64,000 bases of DNA from Carex sylvatica (taxonomy: Eukaryota; Streptophyta; Magnoliopsida; Poales; Cyperaceae), in contig CAXKVR010000204.1 of assembly GCA_964058845.1 (NCBI GenBank), positions 62,001 through 126,000 of the forward strand, given 5' to 3'. The notes below the pieces were generated by a model, which made no database searches, was not told where the DNA came from, and saw only the letters and a list, made by a program, of their open reading frames with translations. Of this stretch, positions 59,501-64,000 are shown piece by piece (position 1 is the first letter of the stretch; every line of letters starts with the position of its first letter). Both the position numbers and the translations under genes were made by a program.

Positions 59501-62500
59501 TCCAGGTACCGATCGAGTTTACATTTCAGTATTGCACTTGAAAGTATCTTTTTTGAGTGAAACAAATTAAAGGGTCAAGGCCTTATCTTTTATAAATTGC
59601 ACTTGGATCGATTCTAATTACTTGGTGAAACTAACAGGAAGGGAATAAAGAGCTTGGTTTTGGAGAGATCAAAAGTATTAAGATCAGAAGGGGCTGCCAT
59701 TGGTGTGTATGGCAATGGATGGCAAGCACTTGACCAACTCAAGGTCGGTGCCGACCTTCGCAACTGTTCCGTTCCTCTAACTGGGTACACACACTTGATC
59801 ATCTCTCTCTAAAACAATATGACTACATTTGATAATTAAAGGTAAAACAGGGATCAAAATTTTAACGAAGCAACTGTAGCTTCATGTAGTGCACAAACTA
59901 TCAAACTTAAGCAACATTGTATAAAAGATTTGTGTTGCAGGAAGTCAAAACTGCTCGGTTAAAATATTTACCCTAAGAAATGATTAGATAAAAAAACATA
60001 CAGAGCAAAAAGATGCACAAAAGTAAAATTGAAGACTCTGTATATGACACATGTAATTGCTATATATTATAAAGATCTTTTAGGTAGAGAAAAAATTCAC
60101 GGCGTGCGTACTTAAAACGAGGTGCCGTAAATTAATACTCTTTTTTTTTTTTAATACAACTGTTAGGGGAATTTCTCCCTCTAACGTTCCAAAAAAAAAA
60201 AAAAAAAAATCACTGCGTGATAAAAATAAATTAAGTGACATATTTTACTGGGCATTCTTTAATGTTATCTCCGTCAAAATATTATTGTAAAATGCAAAAC
60301 AAAACAAAATATGGCTAAGCAGTAAGCACATGGCGCACAGTGATCAATAGTAGAGGCGGATTTAAGTGAATGAAATATGGGGTTAATTGACTACTCTCGT
60401 TTATTTACAAAATTTATATTTAGACATAATTTTACTATATAATTTAGACAAAAATGCGATGTACTATAAAATTAGTTTTCGTATTGTTTTTTTCTTTAAT
60501 TTTTTTTTTATATAATTGACTCTACGTGTGAGACTCTTCCAACTTTTTTTTTTTTTTTTATGGTCAGCGGCAAACAACAATTATATTGATTAATCAAAAA
60601 GTAATATTTAAAAAGACTCTTCCAACTTCAAAGTCTATACCTCCGCCCTTGATCAATAAGATGTTCACTTTGACTAGTTAAATGTTATTGGTAAATAAAA
60701 TAATTAACAGGTATGAGGTAGGTAGATAAATACAAGCACAGATTTCACAATTGTAAGATAAATAAATCTTCTCATCAAATTAACAAGCAGCAAAATCAGA
60801 CAAGTAAACAAAATATATTTACACTCTATTTCAAGCGGGGAAAAAAATGCGCCAGCCTGCCTAAAATTCGAATAATCAAGAAAATCTATATTTTACAATT
60901 TTTTACTAGTTTTCATATTTGACCTTTTATTCATCGTTATTTAGATAATCTAACTTAAAATTCTAAAAAATAGTTAAATGTACGTAATCAGTTAAGCATA
61001 ATTAATTAATTAGTTTGACGTCAGAGTCCTCCATTATTTTTATCAATACACATGAAAATATATTTTTTATAATTATGTAATCTCATTGTCATCTTATATA
61101 TGTAATTAATTCATAGCCAATAATTAGTCATGTCTGTACAAAAAATATACTGTGCCGCATTGTTACTATATACTAGCTGCAATAGAGACTCGACATTAAT
61201 TAATATATAAATTTATTAACCTTGCGTTGCTTTGAAACTAACTCATTCTTCTATAATCAAATGCAGGATGCATTATGAATATCTTAGCAAGGATGATAAG
61301 AACGTAAAAATATACAGGTAAATAATTAAGTATTGCTTATATTAATTGCTCTGAGTCAATATATAACTACACAAATATATTTATGTTCCTATAGGTATTG
61401 AAAAATGATGAATCTAAAACTGACTGAAAGCTAACTTTTATATTGCTTTTTTGATTTCTATGGATCTCTTTATACATATATTGGCTAATTAATTAGTTGT
61501 TAGGCCTAATTCTTACTTTTGCATGCCTTTGTAACTGTGTACAAGTGAACCGTTTTTTTTTTTTTCTTCAACCCCCTTCTAAGTAATTAGAACTGTAAAT
61601 GTCAATTAATCATATAATTAACTTGTTTGTGATTTTTTCAAATGGTCAGTCGAGTTTTTTTTGGTAAAGACACTGTTTTAATTGATTTTCGCATTGAACA
61701 AATAGTACTGTTTCAATTTATTTAGTTTGAACATTTTCTCTAACAAAATGGCAATTGAGTTCTATATGTTTGTTCGTGAAATACAGGGTTATGTTTGGGC
61801 AAACGTTTTTATTAAATCATAGTTTGTGACATACAAATCCGTTAGCACTTACTTTATCCATATTAATTCGATTGTAGTTTATATCATGGCTCAATATTCC
61901 ATCTTCGCGCTAGACAATGTCACAACCTCTGTTCTTAGAATATATTCTAAATATCCAAAAAGTTGATTAAATTCTAGCCGCTTAATCAATGATGAGTAGA
62001 TCTGAGATTACTCCTTTGGTTCCTTTTTATTCTCAACAATATGAAAGCAGTCTTTGTTTTTAATCATGACTAAAGCATAATATATATATATATATATATA
62101 TAACAGGGGAGAAATGCGGTGCCTAAGGAGGAAAGACCTCGTTGAAACATTGGCAAGGTATATGCCGGCCGAACAAATACGCTTTGGTTGTCAGGTTATA
62201 TCGTTGGATTTCGATCACAGGGAAAATTTGCATGTTCTCACTACGCGAGATGGTGCCACCATCAAAGCAAAGGTACATATCATACAACCAGATAATTAAA
62301 GCTTTAAAAATCAAGATTCAATTAACTATATTTATCTATAATAAAAAGAAAAACATTAATTACATTGAGTGTGTGTCATTATTAATCTAGCTAGGTCCTT
62401 GTTGGCTGCGAAGGATTGCACTCGATGGTAGCCAAGAAGCTGCAGCTCTCACCTCCCAATTATTTCCCGATATGGATAACACGCGGTTTCACAACGTACC

Positions 62501-63283
62501 CAGAAGGGCATCATTTCGAGAATCATTTTCTTCGTGTCGATACCGAGAAAGCAGTTTACGGCAGGATCCCAATTGACGACAAAAATGTTCACTTCTTCGT
62601 GACCTTTTTTGATGCCCCGGCAGGTGACCAAATTACACAAACAAATTAAGACCATAATTCATAACTTTAAACAAAAGAGATGAAGAAATTAAAAACTGAA
62701 AAAAAAAAGAGTTATATTGTCTTGATTTTTTATGGATTTGGTGTTGTATATGTAAACAGGAGACATGAGCGACCCTGAGGTCGTCAGAGAATATACCGTG
62801 GAACTACTTAAGGGGTCGCCAAGTGAGATCGCGGAGTCAGTGAAGATGTGTGACATGGAAACATTGAGCATGAGGCAGTCCGCCTACCGGTCCCCATGGG
62901 CCCTATATCATCAAAATTTGAGGAGGGGAACAATGACAGTTGCCGGTGATGCCATGCATATCATGGGTCCATTCACAGGCCAAGGAGGCGCAGCTGCACT
63001 TGAAGATGCTATTGTGCTCACTAGGTGCTTGTCGAACGTGATAAACGCACCAGCCGAAGCTTCTTCTGATGAAAAATGGACAGAGAGAGTCGGAGAGGCA
63101 CTCGATTTGTATGTCAAGGAGAGGAGGCCAAGGCTCTTGAGGCTCACCTTTCAATCTTATCTTATTGGAACTCTTATCAGTACCAAGTCATGGCTTGTGA
63201 AGTTGGTACTTATTTTTCTCTTGAATGTGTTGTTTGGAGGGAACAACTTCAACCATGCAATGTTTGACTGTGGAACTATCTGA
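56535..63283 (+). CDS. FAD-dependent monooxygenase, MO1/MO2-like (gene D)
   Basis: Third intact paralogue. Exons 56535-56614, 59638-59784, 61267-61317, 62107-62272, 62395-62623 and 62760-63283 have the same lengths and phases as in A and C and give 398 aa. GGGISG (13-18), the acidic residue after strand 2, GCEG (152-155), AGDAMH (286-291) and GQGG are conserved. Here the segment before GQGG reads MGPFT. The gene is almost twice as long as C because of intron growth. Intron 1 (3.0 kb) holds a LINE tail and other repeats, intron 2 (1.5 kb) a hAT element with a nested LINE tail, and intron 3 (0.8 kb) a copia remnant. The coding sequence is closest to A in exons 4-6. No lesion is seen. Confidence 0.93.
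57302..57375 (-). mobile_element. Short LINE tail in intron 1 of gene D
   Basis: A long oligo-T run is followed by ATGGTTGGCGAGAACGCTAA and CAATTGTATTGAT, the reverse of a LINE 3' end. ATAGATCTT occurs on both sides (57294 and about 57382), consistent with a target duplication. Confidence 0.65.
57795..58040. repeat. Intron 1 repeat with CACTAGTGCATAAAAGC start, shared with gene C
   Basis: ACACTAGTGCATAAAAGCAC, ATCAGAAACGGTT and, at the end, CCGTTGTTGAATGCAACAAC plus CACCAACGGTTCT are shared with 47880-48015 in intron 1 of gene C. The AACGGTT motif in both orientations suggests a decayed CACTA-type MITE. Gene D has about 90 extra bases in the middle (GTCTGGAAGCCTGACTCCCT region). Confidence 0.55.
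60350..60650. mobile_element. hAT MITE in intron 2 of gene D
   Basis: The ends GTAGAGGCGGATTTAAG and TATACCTCCGCCCTT are inverted. The 8-bp flank GATCAATA is present on both sides (60342-60349 and 60651-60658). Related to the CAGGGGCGGA elements at 26860 and 35545. Confidence 0.78.
60546..60613 (-). mobile_element. LINE tail nested in the hAT MITE
   Basis: Oligo-T, then ATGGTCAGCGGCAAACAACA and ATTATATTGATTAATCAAAA, flanked by a perfect 15-bp repeat AGACTCTTCCAACTT (60531-60545 and 60614-60628). It inserted after the hAT element. Confidence 0.9.
61385..62040 (-). mobile_element. Ty1/copia remnant in intron 3 of gene D
   Basis: Genes A and C lack this stretch: their ...ATGCAAGCAGTC is continuous, while in D it is split. 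On the minus strand at about 61925-61720 a decayed copia RNase H region is visible: an LSSAKMEY block, then an ELIWIK block, and a final block around HIELNCHFVREN. Stop codons interrupt it in several places. The remaining sequence (61385-61640) is AT-rich and may be the adjoining LTR side. Confidence 0.75.
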
Positions 63284-64000
63284 GGCAACTGGTTTGAGTT
63301 CGGTTCTTCTGTGGACGTAGCAGTGTGGTCATCCGTATACATTATATGAATAAAACCCTTGTCAGGATGTTGAAAATTTAGTCAAGTGTATCGGTGATCA
63401 AAGTGCATATCGAGTTTTTACTATTCAAATAAGAGAAAATGTATGTAGTAGCAATATTTAATTTCAGGGTTTTATATTTAGTAATTTTTATGTTTGATGT
63501 AATTTTCATCATGTTGGTTTGAAAATTCCCATGAAAAGTGTTTACTGGGTGCTGGCATTCAAAATATTCTCTTCCTTTTTATTTTAAAGTAATAAGCTAT
63601 TTCTTCATTCAAAATATGAACTTGAAATATCTCGAGCTCTCTTTATCTTATTTTTCAAGTACCTTTTCTTCTCTTTCTTTATGACAATTTTAAGCAGCGT
63701 TCACGGTGCAACTCTATGCTTAATTTATGTTATGCATTCAATTCTAATTCAATTTTTTTGCTTCAAAAACACAGTTGTTTGAATTCGTTTTTTTCTTTTT
63801 AAAAAAAATCAACAGTCGTTTGAATTAGATACACAGCAATTAAAGTCCGGCCCAAATAATTTGAAGTTCTATAGGGATGCCGATTGGGCCTCTGAATTAT
63901 TTTTTATCCCGTCCAATAAGGCGTAGTTAATTACTTTCTTAACAGAATAAATCCATAAATAAAATGAGAAGACCAAACCAAATGTCATGACTATGTGTAG
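63284..64000. repeat. 3' UTR and downstream block of unit D
   Basis: It begins with the conserved 3' UTR phrase GGTTTGAGTTCGGTTCTTCT and ATGAATAAAACCCTTGTCAG. From about 63660 it matches the block after gene A (32640-32970). The window ends inside this block, so the array may continue. Confidence 0.8.

Overview
This is a window of AT-rich plant nuclear DNA, most likely from a eudicot. The evidence is multi-exon genes with plant-type GT-AG introns, CT/GA-rich 5' leaders, a plant-type ClpX with an organelle presequence, and a dense layer of plant transposons (CACTA, hAT, Mutator-like, LINE, LTR and many foldback MITEs). I see no tRNA, rRNA, CRISPR array or bacterial-style operon.

Region by region. 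1-3422 looks like the end of a Ty3-type LTR retrotransposon. An 81-bp tandem repeat (about 6.6 copies) follows directly. 6043-10317 (+) is a 15-exon ClpX gene for the AAA+ unfoldase subunit of an organellar Clp protease. 13560-16000 (-) is a complete six-exon SFT2-like vesicle transport gene, convergent with ClpX. 16.4-24.4 kb is almost entirely small DNA transposons, several with target-site duplications (TSDs) that can be read directly.

24.4-64 kb is a tandem array built from one ancestral unit: promoter, a six-exon FAD-dependent monooxygenase gene (MO1/MO2-like, salicylate-hydroxylase/zeaxanthin-epoxidase superfamily) and a downstream block. Three copies are intact at every splice site and encode 398 aa each: A 26278-30292, C 47014-50581 and D 56535-63283. 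Copy B (35229-35470) is a first-exon pseudogene. A fifth unit (Z, about 21.06-24.42 kb) survives only as upstream sequence. Two CACTA elements, a 5'-truncated LINE, LINE tails, hAT elements and MITEs landed in some copies and not others, so the paralogous empty sites order the events.

The observation most worth following is in intron 1 of gene C. A roughly 295-bp inverted copy of this family's own promoter, 5' leader and start of exon 1 is inserted there, flanked by a 48-bp direct repeat. The pre-mRNA should fold into a hairpin covering the 5' end shared by all paralogues, so it is a candidate cis-encoded siRNA source for the cluster. Gene A also looks recombinant: its upstream region is nearly identical to that of C, but the sequence from the start codon onward resembles B and D. 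The ClpX gene has a one-base phase conflict at the exon 2/3 junction and a GC-AG intron.
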